A stretch of 64,000 nucleotides of DNA from Bog-473 sp963738135. Its GTDB lineage: Bacteria > Actinomycetota > Acidimicrobiia > Acidimicrobiales > RAAP-2. Position 1 is the first letter of the stretch. Each line of letters starts with the position of its first letter. The notes beneath the pieces are model-generated. The model had not been told where the DNA came from and did not search any database. It was given only the letters and a program-made list of their open reading frames with translations. Location: assembly GCA_963738135.1 (NCBI GenBank), contig CAVTVK010000004.1, positions 248,001-312,000 of the forward strand, read 5' to 3'. Made by a program: the position numbers and the translations under genes. Shown here piece by piece: positions 18,631 to 27,539 of the stretch.

Positions 18631-19731
18631 TCAGCGGATCAGACCCTCCACGTCGTCCAATGCACCGCGCTCGCACACCACGACCACGGTGCCGCCGCAG
18701 CCACCGCCGCTCGAGCGGGCGCCGTAGACGCCGGGTCGCTCCGATGCCTCCTGCAGGATCGCCGTCGCGGCCGGATGCCCGAGGCCCATGGCGTCGTAAC
18801 CCTGCTGACTGGCCGCGAGCAAGGGGCCCAACCGCGATGGTTCGTCCTCCACCAGTGTCGTCAACGCGGTCACCGCGCGCATGTGCTCCTCGACCCCGAA
18901 CGCCGTGGCGGCCCGGACCGGATACGTCTCGTCCGGTCGGACGGCCGTGACGTTGTCATCCGTGCTGCCGCATCGCTCGAGGAAGACACCGCCCTCGAGC
19001 ACTGTCGGGAGTTCCTTCACGGCGGCATGCGGCAGCTGGCTCACCCAGGGCCATGTGCGCCCTGTCGCGTGCTCCACCATCCGCTTGCCCATGAAGGCCG
19101 CCGCCCGAGCCCGTGCGTACGCCGCGCCGCCGACGTCGTGCGGCATTCCTGTCGGCCACCCGACGACCTCGAGCCCCGCCGGCACGGGCACCGAGGCCGC
19201 CACCGACGCCGGCCGGCACAGGATCGGCAACACCGCGGCGGGCGTCCCCAGCACCACTGCGACCTGATCCATGATGCCGCAGGGCGCACCCACCACACGA
19301 TTCTCGGCCTCCTGGCACAACGCGGCCAAGTGGAGGGGATCGATGGTCCCCGCGCCCAGGGCCCGGGCCGTCGCCACCTCGAGCGCGGCGCTAGAGGCGA
19401 CGCCGACGGATGCCGGGAGGTCCGAGCTGATGTCGAGCCGCACGCGGGGTGGCTCGATCGCGCCGTGACGCACGAGCACGAGGGCGACACCGACGACGTA
19501 GTGCGTCCACCGAGGCCACCTTGCGAGCTCCCGCCGGACCTCCTCGAAGGTCAATGCGGCCAGCTCGGCGAGTTCGCCCGTCGAAATCGTGACCGGTCCC
19601 ACGACGAACGCGTCGTCGGGAGACGCCACGACCTCGGTCCCCCGCCGAGTCGCCATCTCCAGGACGAGCGCGCCGGAGTAGTCGGCCACGCCGCCGAGGA
19701 GATCGAGACGTCCGGGCGCCCTACCGCGCAC
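18631..19731 (-). CDS. GHMP-family sugar kinase (galactokinase or arabinokinase-like)
   Basis: 366 residues from a GTG that overlaps the upstream phosphatase gene by eleven bases. GHMP motifs: motif 1 GRLDLLGGVADYSG (about 7-20), motif 2 SVGVASSAALEVA, motif 3 SSGGGCGGTVVVV near the C-terminus. Standard galactokinases read GRVNLIGEHTDYN in motif 1, where the glutamate and histidine touch galactose; the form here, with GG-ADYSG, is the one I associate with plant-type L-arabinokinases and related proteins. The galT neighbour argues for galactose-1-phosphate formation, the motif for a different sugar. Both are possible. Confidence 0.8.
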   Translation of the reverse strand: MRGRAPGRLDLLGGVADYSGALVLEMATRRGTEVVASPDDAFVVGPVTISTGELAELAALTFEEVRRELARWPRWTHYVVGVALVLVRHGAIEPPRVRLDISSDLPASVGVASSAALEVATARALGAGTIDPLHLAALCQEAENRVVGAPCGIMDQVAVVLGTPAAVLPILCRPASVAASVPVPAGLEVVGWPTGMPHDVGGAAYARARAAAFMGKRMVEHATGRTWPWVSQLPHAAVKELPTVLEGGVFLERCGSTDDNVTAVRPDETYPVRAATAFGVEEHMRAVTALTTLVEDEPSRLGPLLAASQQGYDAMGLGHPAATAILQEASERPGVYGARSSGGGCGGTVVVVCERGALDDVEGLIR

Positions 19732-20644
19732 GCAGCCCGTCCGCGAGGTCCGCCAACACCGGACCGATCCGCGCCGCCAGTGCCTCGTTGGCATAGCCCA
19801 CCCAGGCGACCGGCGACACGTTGTCCAAGGGCACAGCCAACGGATCCCCCCAGGGATCGGTGACCACACCGCCGACCTCCTCGAGTAACAGAGCGGTGCA
19901 CACGTCGTAGGGATGACAGGCCAGACCGTTGTTGGTCACGAGCGGGCGCAGATCGGCGACGAAACGATCCCGGCCCGTGATCAGCTCGTGGAGTTGGCCG
20001 CCGGTCGAGAGGTACTCGTCATCGAAGACGTGACGCTCGCCGAGCCGCTCGAACAACTGCGCCTCCAGTGTTGCCAGGGCCACCTTGCCCGGGAGGAAGA
20101 ACTTCGCCAGCCCGCTGAAGCTGTGATCGAGGTCGGTTGCGGCGGATGGCCGCACCCTGATGTCCGCCCGATCCCCGTGCGCGAGGTCGACGCGCTCGGC
20201 GCGCAATCCCCTGCCTCGGGTGGCGCTCAGTTGGTCGGCTGCGCCCTGCTTGACGGTGGGAAGTTCGGTCATGGCCGCCGCAGCGACGTCCGCCAGACCG
20301 CCACCCGGCGGAGCCGCTGCGGCCAGGCACCAGGCCGGCCGCTTGTCGTACATGAGGCCGCGCGTCCCGTCGATCGTGTCGACGATGACCGTCCATGGCG
20401 CAGCGCTCCCGACGAGCACCGCCTCGTCGAGCCCCTCCGAGACCACCAGGACGTCGGGCCAGTGCTCCTCGAACCACTGCAGCAGTGCGTCGTCGGCGAC
20501 ACGGTCGATGGCGTAGATCGTGTCGGCCACCGTCTCCCCCGCCACTGTTGCCATGTCCATGCCGCGGGCTGCGACGACGAGGTGGCGCACGTGGTCGCCG
20601 AGCGCGCAGAGCAGCTGACGGGCCTCTTCAGGCGATGGCGGCAC
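19721..20644 (-). CDS. Inositol-monophosphatase-family phosphatase
   Basis: 307 residues. The magnesium-site motif reads VDTIDGTRGL (family DPIDGT), preceded by a VSEG glutamate at about 70, and the C-terminal metal aspartate is in HPYDVCTALLLEEVGG. These enzymes remove phosphate from inositol phosphates, sugar phosphates or PAP. It sits between galT and the sugar kinase and overlaps both genes, so it works with the galactose pathway; perhaps it relieves build-up of a toxic sugar phosphate, which is inference. A long DUF4-like insertion is not evident. Confidence 0.82.
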   Translation of the reverse strand: MPPSPEEARQLLCALGDHVRHLVVAARGMDMATVAGETVADTIYAIDRVADDALLQWFEEHWPDVLVVSEGLDEAVLVGSAAPWTVIVDTIDGTRGLMYDKRPAWCLAAAAPPGGGLADVAAAAMTELPTVKQGAADQLSATRGRGLRAERVDLAHGDRADIRVRPSAATDLDHSFSGLAKFFLPGKVALATLEAQLFERLGERHVFDDEYLSTGGQLHELITGRDRFVADLRPLVTNNGLACHPYDVCTALLLEEVGGVVTDPWGDPLAVPLDNVSPVAWVGYANEALAARIGPVLADLADGLRAR

Positions 20645-21611
20645 GAAGCTCCTCCGCCTTCTCGTCGGGGTCCGACTCGTTGGTCATGGACCCTCCGCCC
20701 ACCTCGGGCCCGGCCAGGTGCTTGCGGAGGCCCGGGGCCCGGAGGGGAGGGTGCAGCTCCAGGTGAAAGGGGTAGTGCGGATGATCGCCCACGGGCGCCT
20801 GGTGCACCGCCAGGACGTAGGGGAGCCGAAAGCCCCACAGCGCGTCGTAGCGCCGCACCACATCGCGCAAGACGAGTGCCAGCGAACGGCACTCGTCCTC
20901 GTCGAGATCGACCAGTGACGTGACCGACCGCCGGGGCAGGACGACCACCTCGTAGGCATACTGCGCGAACCAGGGCACGCAGGCGAAGAAGTGGTCGCCG
21001 TCGCTGATGACCCGGGGGCCGTCCGCCTCTCGGTCGATCACGTCGGCCAGGAGCGAGCGCCCAGTCACCCGGTGGTGTTCGTGGGCCACCACCGCCTCCC
21101 GGGCCATGGTGGCGTAGACCATCGACCCGGCGTAGATCTGACAATGCGGGTGGGGATTGGACGTGCCGACCATCGCACCCCTGTTCTCGAAGATGAGGAC
21201 GTGCGCCACGCCGTCCAGTGTCTGGAGCACGTCCGTCCGGCTGCGCCAGGTGGCGACGATCGCCACCATCTCGTCGTCGGTCAGATCGGCCAGGGACCGG
21301 TTGGGGTCGTGGTGGTAGCAGACGACCTCGGCCGTGCCGAGCGCGCGGCGTGTCCGGTAGACGTCGTCGGCGGGACCGGGCTCCGGTGCATCGGGCGAGA
21401 AGACAGGGAGGTCGTTGGTGAACCAGTACACGCCGCGGTAGTCGGGGTTAGCCCCGTCCACGCGCGTGCCCAGTGGCGCCAGGGCGTTGCTCACGGGAAC
21501 GGCTAACTCCTCCGGGGCGTCGATCTCGCCGATCCAGGGGCGGGCATCGCGGTGGGAGGTAAAGAGGACCCACTGACCGCGAAAGGGATGCCAGCGCATT
21601 TCCCAGGTCAC
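20628..21611 (-). CDS. galT: Galactose-1-phosphate uridylyltransferase
   Basis: 327 residues. HIT-superfamily enzyme exchanging UMP between UDP-glucose and galactose-1-phosphate in the Leloir pathway. The catalytic HPH motif is at 154-156 in SNPHPHCQIY, His156 being the nucleophile that is uridylylated. The C-terminal NESDPDEKAEELR matches the family end. It follows the beta-galactosidase by 18 bases and overlaps the IMPase-like gene by 17. UDP-galactose epimerase is not in the window. Confidence 0.95.
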   Translation of the reverse strand: MTWEMRWHPFRGQWVLFTSHRDARPWIGEIDAPEELAVPVSNALAPLGTRVDGANPDYRGVYWFTNDLPVFSPDAPEPGPADDVYRTRRALGTAEVVCYHHDPNRSLADLTDDEMVAIVATWRSRTDVLQTLDGVAHVLIFENRGAMVGTSNPHPHCQIYAGSMVYATMAREAVVAHEHHRVTGRSLLADVIDREADGPRVISDGDHFFACVPWFAQYAYEVVVLPRRSVTSLVDLDEDECRSLALVLRDVVRRYDALWGFRLPYVLAVHQAPVGDHPHYPFHLELHPPLRAPGLRKHLAGPEVGGGSMTNESDPDEKAEELRAAIA

Positions 21612-21629
21612 GGTCGGCCCCGACCGCGC

Positions 21630-24095
21630 TCAGGCGCGAGCATCGATCTCGACCTGCCGCGGTTCGCACCCTTCCGCCTCGGCGCGGAGTGTGATGCGCC
21701 CCTCGCCTGTCGGTCGGACGATGGCCAGGGCGCGGCCGCCGAAGGTGGTGCAGCCCGTCGCCGTGAAGCAATCCTCTGAGGCGGGGTTCGCACTGCCCAA
21801 GGCCTGGAGGAGGCCGGGCCCCTCGACCTGCACCTCGATCCGACGGTCGTGCGTCACGTGCAGCACTCCCCCGTCATCGACGAGCCGGAGGGTCACGAAG
21901 GCCAGGTCCTCGGGGTCGGCGGCAATGACGGAGCGCTCAACGACGACATCGAGCAGCACCGTCTCGGACGCGGACTGCAGCGTCGTGCGGCCGATCTCGG
22001 AACCGTTGCGCCAGGCGACCGACTCCAGCCGGCCCGGTTCGTAGGTGGTCTCGAAGATCGACCGGAAGCGCTGCCCGGCGCCGCTGGCCTCCCGGCCGAC
22101 CGGGCGGCCGTTCACCAGCAGCGCCACCTCGTCGGCGTCGGCGTAGACCTCCACCGTCACCGGCGCTCCCTCGTGGCCGGGCCAGCTCCAACTCGACACC
22201 ACGTCGCTCCAGCTCCACGGGGTGCCCGTGGCCACCGCGCCGTGGTGTTCGGGCGGCTGCACGGCGAGGTAGGGGTCCCTCCGCAATCCGAAGACGATCT
22301 CGCGGTAGTACGACTGGGGGCGGCGATGGCCGGTGATGTCGATGTCGCCACACCAGGCTGTCCGGTACGGGTACTCGCCGTGGAACGACTGCATGCCCCG
22401 CGCCGGGTCAGCTGTGCCGTAGACCGTGCGACCGATTCCAGCTTCACCCAGGTAGTCCCATCCCGTCCAGGTGAAGTCGCCGATCACGTACGGGTCCCGG
22501 CGGACCGCGGCCCAACCCTTGTCGATGGAGGCAGGATGGGTCTCGCTGCCGACGATCACCCGGTTCGGATAGAGCTCGCCGTCGGTGGCGAAGCGCGATT
22601 CCATGTAGTTGTATCCGACGACGTCGAGATAGGAGGCCGTCTGGGCCGAGTTCGTGGCGACGACGGGCGCCCGCATGAGGTCGTTGAGCCGATCGGCGAT
22701 GTGGGTCATAGCGGTGTTCACACTCGTCTCGCCGCCCGGTTCCTCGGCGTCCTGGCGGCGTCCCTCGGCCAGTTGGGCGAAGAGCTCAGCACCGCCGACC
22801 AGCAGCCCGCTGATGGCCTCGGTGACGAAGCGCGTGGTGTCGAGCGACCGGATCTTCTCTGCCAACGCCCGCCCCACGCGGGCGCCCATCGGCGTCCCCG
22901 CCTCGGGGATCTCGTTGCCGATGCTGTAGAGGATCACACTGGGATGGTTGAAGTCCTTACGGACCATGGCTTCCACATCCGCCTCCCACCAGTCCGGAAA
23001 CCGCAGCGCGTAGTCGTGTTCGCTCTTGGGTTGCATCCACATGTCGAAGGCCTCATCCATGACGAGCACCCCGAGACGGTCGCAGGCCTCGAGCATGGGC
23101 TTGCTCAAGGGGTTGTGTGCGCTTCTGATGGCGTTGAATCCCGCCTGCTTCAGGAGCTCGACCCTGCGCACTTCAGCGCGGCCGATCGTGGCGGCACCGA
23201 GTGGGCCGTTGTCATGGTGGACACAGGCCCCGCGGAGGAGCACCGGCTCCCCGTTGATGCGCAGCCCCCGCACCGGGTCCACCGTCAAGGACCGGATCCC
23301 GAACGTCGTCCACTCCTCGTCGAGGACCTCCTCCCCCTCCAGCAGACTGGCGCGGCAGATGTACAGGGAGGGATCGTCTGGACTCCAGCGCCTTGGGCTC
23401 CCGATGCAGAGCCGTTGCCGCGCCGTGAGGGTGTCACCGGGAAGGGTGGTGACCGGCGCTTCGGCTTCGGCCACCCTGTTGCCGTCCGCGTCGACGATCT
23501 CCAGCCGCAACACCGCACTCGACAGCCCGATGGACTGGTTCTCCACCCCGGCGCTGACGGCGACGACGGCCAGGTCGTCGTCGATCTCCGGCGTCACCAC
23601 TTGCAGGCCACCGGGCACCAGGTGGACCCGGCCGCCTTGCAGGAGCCAGACACTGCGGTAGATACCGCCGCCCGAGTACCAGCGGCTGTCATCGTGCGAT
23701 CGCGCTTCGACCTTCACCTCGTTGGGGCTGCCGACGCGGAGCAGATGGTCGACCTGGACGGTGAAGTCCGAGTAACCGCCGGGTCGGTGGGCCACCAAGG
23801 TGTCGTTCACGTGCACCCGCGCGTCCCGATAGACGCCTTCGAATTCGAGAATGACGGCGCTCCCCGCGTCCTCGGCTGCAAGCTCGAACGACTTCTTGTA
23901 CTCCCAGCTCCCACCGGGGAAGAACGCTGTCGCGGCACTCCCGGCGGGCGATCGCTCGGCGCCGATGATGGCGTCGTGGGGCAGCGTCACCTGCGCTGGC
24001 GACGTGCCCGGTCCGGTGATCAACTCCGCGAAGGAGTTGGACTTCGTCCCGACAGTCCAGCCATCGTTGAAGGAGGTGCGGCGCATGGCCGGCAT
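21630..24095 (-). CDS. Beta-galactosidase (GH2)
   Basis: 821 residues: sugar-binding jelly roll (to about 160), two immunoglobulin-like domains, TIM barrel from about 275, then C-terminal domains of the DUF4982/Big type. The acid/base is Glu395 in SIGNEIPE; the nucleophile glutamate is in VIVGSETHPAS. No signal peptide. ATG 24095 and ATG 24086 are both possible. First gene of an operon with galT, the phosphatase and the sugar kinase, which supports galactosides as substrate; related enzymes include beta-glucuronidases, but the N-K motif seen in the uidA product is absent. The operator at 24112-24125 lies just upstream. Confidence 0.88.
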   Translation of the reverse strand: MPAMRRTSFNDGWTVGTKSNSFAELITGPGTSPAQVTLPHDAIIGAERSPAGSAATAFFPGGSWEYKKSFELAAEDAGSAVILEFEGVYRDARVHVNDTLVAHRPGGYSDFTVQVDHLLRVGSPNEVKVEARSHDDSRWYSGGGIYRSVWLLQGGRVHLVPGGLQVVTPEIDDDLAVVAVSAGVENQSIGLSSAVLRLEIVDADGNRVAEAEAPVTTLPGDTLTARQRLCIGSPRRWSPDDPSLYICRASLLEGEEVLDEEWTTFGIRSLTVDPVRGLRINGEPVLLRGACVHHDNGPLGAATIGRAEVRRVELLKQAGFNAIRSAHNPLSKPMLEACDRLGVLVMDEAFDMWMQPKSEHDYALRFPDWWEADVEAMVRKDFNHPSVILYSIGNEIPEAGTPMGARVGRALAEKIRSLDTTRFVTEAISGLLVGGAELFAQLAEGRRQDAEEPGGETSVNTAMTHIADRLNDLMRAPVVATNSAQTASYLDVVGYNYMESRFATDGELYPNRVIVGSETHPASIDKGWAAVRRDPYVIGDFTWTGWDYLGEAGIGRTVYGTADPARGMQSFHGEYPYRTAWCGDIDITGHRRPQSYYREIVFGLRRDPYLAVQPPEHHGAVATGTPWSWSDVVSSWSWPGHEGAPVTVEVYADADEVALLVNGRPVGREASGAGQRFRSIFETTYEPGRLESVAWRNGSEIGRTTLQSASETVLLDVVVERSVIAADPEDLAFVTLRLVDDGGVLHVTHDRRIEVQVEGPGLLQALGSANPASEDCFTATGCTTFGGRALAIVRPTGEGRITLRAEAEGCEPRQVEIDARA

Positions 24096-24111
24096 CCTAT
24101 GCGACCTGGGA

Positions 24112-24125
24112 TGTTATCGCTACCA
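24112..24125. promoter_or_regulatory. CG-centred LacI-type operator TGTTATCGCTACCA
   Basis: A palindromic site with central CG, 17 bases upstream of the GH2 start; on the minus strand it overlaps a TAACAT hexamer. It resembles TGATAACGCTATCA at 13471, suggesting a common or closely related LacI regulator of the galactose and xylose operons. Confidence 0.5.
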
Positions 24126-24250
24126 TGACAAGGTTGACCACGCCCTGCGAGCTCCCGAAAACGAGCCGCCTCGAATCGAGGGCGCAGTGTTACCGTGAGC
24201 GACACGCGCGAGGGCGTCCGCCGGAACGACGGTGCGGGGAGGGTGGTGCA

Positions 24251-24970
24251 ATGGCGACGTACGTGCTCGTGCACGGCGGCGGCCATGGGGGCTGGTGCTA
24301 TCAGCGGGTGGCCCGTCTCCTGCAAGCCGAGGGCAACGTGGTCTACGCGCCGACGATGACTGGCCTCGGCGAGCGTGCGCACCTGCTCAATGCCGAGGTG
24401 GACCTGTATCGCCACATTGAGGACATTGCGGCGGTCCTTCAATTCGAGGACCTACGCGACGTCATTCTGGTGGGCCACAGCTACGGCGGGATGGTGATCA
24501 CGGGCACGGCCGATCGCGTACCGGAGCGGATCGGCCGCCTGGTGTTCCTCGACGCCGCCAATCCCACCAACGGACAGTCGCTCGTCGATGTCGCGGGTCC
24601 CGTCATTGGCGCCGTTCGTCCCTTCGGCGAGGTCGTCGACGGCATGGAGCTGGTCCTTCTCCCCGCTCCCGACGCCGGGCTGCTCTACGGCGTCACCGAC
24701 CCCGACGACCTGGCCTGGATGGCCGAGCGGCTGACGGCGCATCCCTGGATCTGCTTCGAGCAGCCTCTCAAGCTGGCAAACGAGGCCGCCCTGTGGGCCA
24801 TCCCACAGTTCCACATCGTGTGCACCTCGACGCTGGCGACCAGAGATCCGGATCTGCTCGCGGCGGCCCGGGCCGAAGGCCGGCTCTGGGACATCGATAC
24901 CGGACACGACCTGATGATCACCGAGCCGGAGCGGGTCGCCGACGCGTTACTGCAGGTCGCGGGGGCCTGA
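24251..24970 (+). CDS. Alpha/beta hydrolase (esterase/hydroxynitrile-lyase-like)
   Basis: 239 residues. The oxyanion motif HGGGHGGWCY is near the N-terminus, the nucleophile serine is in VGHSYGGMVI (about 79), an acidic residue follows and the catalytic histidine is in DTGHDLMIT near the end. This layout matches the small plant-type esterase and hydroxynitrile-lyase branch. GGAGGG precedes ATG 24251. It stands alone between the galactose operon (divergent) and the substrate-binding protein gene. Natural substrate unknown. Confidence 0.85.
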   Translation: MATYVLVHGGGHGGWCYQRVARLLQAEGNVVYAPTMTGLGERAHLLNAEVDLYRHIEDIAAVLQFEDLRDVILVGHSYGGMVITGTADRVPERIGRLVFLDAANPTNGQSLVDVAGPVIGAVRPFGEVVDGMELVLLPAPDAGLLYGVTDPDDLAWMAERLTAHPWICFEQPLKLANEAALWAIPQFHIVCTSTLATRDPDLLAAARAEGRLWDIDTGHDLMITEPERVADALLQVAGA

Positions 24971-25005
24971 CTGTCATTGCATACTCCGCAGCGTGTATGC
25001 CTAGG

Positions 25006-25026
25006 GACTCGATTTGGCATCGAGTC
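25006..25026 (+). terminator. Perfect hairpin between esterase and binding-protein genes
   Basis: GACTCGAT and ATCGAGTC pair perfectly around a five-base loop, 36 bases after the esterase stop and 29 before the next ATG. There is no long U tract, so it could be a weak terminator, a leader hairpin or an attenuating structure. An inverted repeat GCATAC/GTATGC lies just upstream at 24979-25000 and may be a protein-binding site. Confidence 0.4.
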
Positions 25027-25054
25027 GCATTTCTTGGGGAGGAAAGGACAACAC

Positions 25055-26311
25055 ATGAGGAAAGCCTTGGGGGGACACAGGGGCAGGTTGGGGCTCGCGG
25101 CACTCGCCTTCACCGCAGGCGTCGGTGTGACGAGCCTGGCCGGCGGAGTCGCCGGTGCGGCAACGGCATCCGGCTCGCCCATCACCATCGTGATGATCAC
25201 CTCGCTCACGGGCCAAGGGTCATCGGAATTCAGCGAGGCGCCAGCCGGCTTCAACGCCCGCGTCGCCCTGCAGAACGCCCAGGGCGGCATCGCCGGTCAC
25301 AAGATCAATGGCGTCGTCCTCGACGACCAGACCAGCCCGACGCAGATCACGACGGCCGTGCAGGACGCCCTCTCGAAGAACCCGGCTGGCATCGTGTCGA
25401 TCAGCCCTCTCTTCTTCCTCGGTGACAAGTACCCACAGCAGGCGGGCATGCCCGTCACTGGTGGCTTCTTCGACGGGCCGGAGTGGGGTCAGCAGCCCTT
25501 CACGAACATGTTCGCCTCGGACGTGGGGAGCCTCAACGACAAGTACCCGGTCAACACCTCCATCGGCGCCTTCATGAAGGCGCATGGCGGCACGGTCGTC
25601 TGCTCGTACGGGTACGGGATCTCTCCTTCGTCCAGCCGGTCCGCCATCGGCACGAACCTCTCGTTCGTGCACGCCGGGGGCAAGGCGGGCGTGCTCGACA
25701 CGTCCATCCCCTTCGGCTCGGTGGCCATGACAACCCCGGCGCTTACGGCCAAGCAGAAGGGCTGCAACGCGTACTACGCCGGGCTCGACAACAACTCGAA
25801 CAACGCCCTGGCGACCGCGCTGCAGCAGGAGGGTGTCAAGCCGAAGGTCATGGTCTTTCCGACGGGTTACGAGCCCGACGTGATCGGCACTCCCGCCTGG
25901 AAGGCGGTGCAGGGTGGCTACTTCGAAACCGAGTTCCGCCCGTTCTCGCTGCCGAACGCCGGGACGCAGCAGATGCAGTCGGCCCTCGAGAAGTACGCCC
26001 ACTTCAGCAAGACCGACTTCCCGTCCTTCGCCCAGTACGAGTCGTGGCTCGGGGCCGACCTCATGATCAAGGGGTTGCAGATGGCCGGACCCAATGCATC
26101 GCACGCCACCGTGATCAAGGACCTGCGAAGCATCAAGAGCTACAACGGCAACGGCCTGCTGCCGCAGTCGATCAACTTTACGAACGACTTCGGCAAGGAC
26201 CTGCCCAAGTCGTGCGGGTGGTACATGAAAGCCGAGAAGAGCGGCTTCGTCGCCGTGTCGAGCCAGCCTTGGTGCGGTACGGACATCCCCGGCACCACCA
26301 CCGTCCAGTAG
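25055..26311 (+). CDS. Branched-chain-type ABC transporter substrate-binding protein
   Basis: 418 residues from ATG 25055 with AGGAAAGG upstream. The first about 40 residues form an export signal with a basic start, a hydrophobic core and an AGAAT cleavage region; there is no lipobox cysteine. The rest is a type I periplasmic-binding fold (ITIVMITSLTGQG at the mature start), as in LivJ-like proteins that bind amino acids, amides or aromatic acids. It is closely similar to the protein at 39846-41123, including a shared PNAGTQQMQ and QYESW-GADLMIKGLQMAGPN region. No permease genes adjoin it, so it is an orphan receptor here. Confidence 0.9.
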   Translation: MRKALGGHRGRLGLAALAFTAGVGVTSLAGGVAGAATASGSPITIVMITSLTGQGSSEFSEAPAGFNARVALQNAQGGIAGHKINGVVLDDQTSPTQITTAVQDALSKNPAGIVSISPLFFLGDKYPQQAGMPVTGGFFDGPEWGQQPFTNMFASDVGSLNDKYPVNTSIGAFMKAHGGTVVCSYGYGISPSSSRSAIGTNLSFVHAGGKAGVLDTSIPFGSVAMTTPALTAKQKGCNAYYAGLDNNSNNALATALQQEGVKPKVMVFPTGYEPDVIGTPAWKAVQGGYFETEFRPFSLPNAGTQQMQSALEKYAHFSKTDFPSFAQYESWLGADLMIKGLQMAGPNASHATVIKDLRSIKSYNGNGLLPQSINFTNDFGKDLPKSCGWYMKAEKSGFVAVSSQPWCGTDIPGTTTVQ

Positions 26312-26319
26312 TACACCGT

Positions 26320-26355
26320 GACTGAGCCAGTCCTCGCATGGGGGCTGGCTCAGTC
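26320..26355. terminator. Bidirectional terminator hairpin
   Basis: GACTGAGCCAG and CTGGCTCAGTC form an 11-bp perfect stem around a 14-base loop between the converging binding-protein and ferredoxin genes. The right arm includes the ferredoxin stop codon. Confidence 0.65.
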
Positions 26356-26541
26356 GACGATGGAGATGGCGTTCTTGGGACAGGTACGCACGGCTGCCTC
26401 TATCTTTTCGCGCAGCTCCTCGGGTGGGTTTTCGTCGAGGACATAGAGGAGATCGTCGTCCCGTACCTCGAAGACCTCCGGGGCCAGTCCCATGCAGAGC
26501 GCGTTGCTCTCGCACAGGTCGAAGTCGACAACAACACGCAT
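26350..26541 (-). CDS. Small ferredoxin ([3Fe-4S]-type, P450-associated family)
   Basis: 63 residues. Cluster cysteines appear in DLCESNALCMGLAP and in the C-terminal TCPKNAISI, the spacing of the single-cluster ferredoxins that feed electrons to actinobacterial P450s and Rieske-type enzymes. GGAGGT stands seven bases before ATG 26541, so this start is preferred to the frame opening at 26568. No P450 adjoins it; the only one in the window is at 60252. Confidence 0.88.
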   Translation of the reverse strand: MRVVVDFDLCESNALCMGLAPEVFEVRDDDLLYVLDENPPEELREKIEAAVRTCPKNAISIVD

Positions 26542-26683
26542 CGGTTCTACCTCCAACTCCAGAGCCATCCGTTCACCGTCAGGTCGAGGCTACGCGACGC
26601 TCGGTCTTGGTCGCCTCTCTTCGCCTGGTGGGTCGCCACCGTCGGCGGTCCTGGCGTCGGCGCTGGCAGCGAGCAATGGTCGA

Positions 26684-27537
26684 TCATCCCCGTTCGACGA
26701 ACGGGTAGATACGGGTGAAATCCGCTCCCGGCTCCTCGTCGGCGAACTTCTCCCAGACTGACTCGGTGACGTCCCCGAGGACCGAAGGTGTGCCCTGGGC
26801 CAGAACGGCTCCCAGATACAGCTTCAGGTCCTTTGACATGAGCGAGTTGGTGAACCCGGCTGCATAGCGCCGCGTGAGCACGTGATCCGGGAACTTGTCG
26901 CGGGTTGCCGCACTGTGCCCGCTCGAGTCATCGATGACCTGCAGCATGGTTGCCATGTCGAGCCCGACGGAGAGGCCGAACGCGATGGCCTCACTCGTCG
27001 CCGCCAGGGCCGCGGCCGAGAGGAAGTTGTTGGCCAACTTCAGCGCCTGGGCCATGCCCGGTCGATCGCCGACCCGGCGATGGCGGTCACTGAGTCCAGC
27101 CAGGACCGGCTCGGCCGCCTCGCACGCCGCGTCCGAACCCGCGTACATGACGAACAGCGTGCGCGCCCGCGCTCCTGCGATGCCACCGGAGACCGGTGCG
27201 TCGACGTAGCCGACTCCGGCTGCCGCCAGGAGCTCGTCCGTCGCCCGGGCCGCCGCAACGCCGACCGTCGACGTGTCGATGACGTGAGCCGTGCGGCGCC
27301 GCGGGTCGCGGCGATGGTCCGCGCCACCGCTCCGGCCGCGCTGCCGTCAGGAAGACTCAGGACGACGATGTCGGCGAGGCCAGCGAGCTGGTCGACGTCG
27401 GCGACGAAATCGGCTCCTTGCGGACTCCGATGCGGTCCCGCGACGTCGTGGCTGACGAGATCGTGTCCCGCTCCGACAAGATTCGCCGCCAGAACGCTGC
27501 CCATGTTGCCGAGGCCGACGAAACCGACGGTCGCCAT
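26684..27537 (-). CDS. 3-hydroxyisobutyrate dehydrogenase-family protein (one frameshift)
   Basis: NAD(P)-dependent beta-hydroxyacid dehydrogenase of about 284 residues. It starts with ATVGFVGLGNMGSVLA (dinucleotide site); after the break it continues through DAPVSGG, and the C-terminal domain has the catalytic lysine in ALKLANNFL and then SLMSKDLKLYL. The frame breaks near 27300, where TIAATRGA in one frame must join TAHVIDTSTVG in another. 3-Hydroxyisobutyrate dehydrogenase oxidises the valine intermediate to methylmalonate semialdehyde; an mmsA homologue lies at 48817 and an isobutyryl-type mutase just upstream. Other beta-hydroxyacids remain possible. Confidence 0.82.
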
Positions 27538-27539
27538 GC

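Noticed and set aside
21849..24128. 759-codon open frame on the plus strand opposite the beta-galactosidase gene
   Set aside because: High-GC DNA leaves long antisense frames; this one has no domain, and the minus strand encodes a full GH2 enzyme with catalytic residues.
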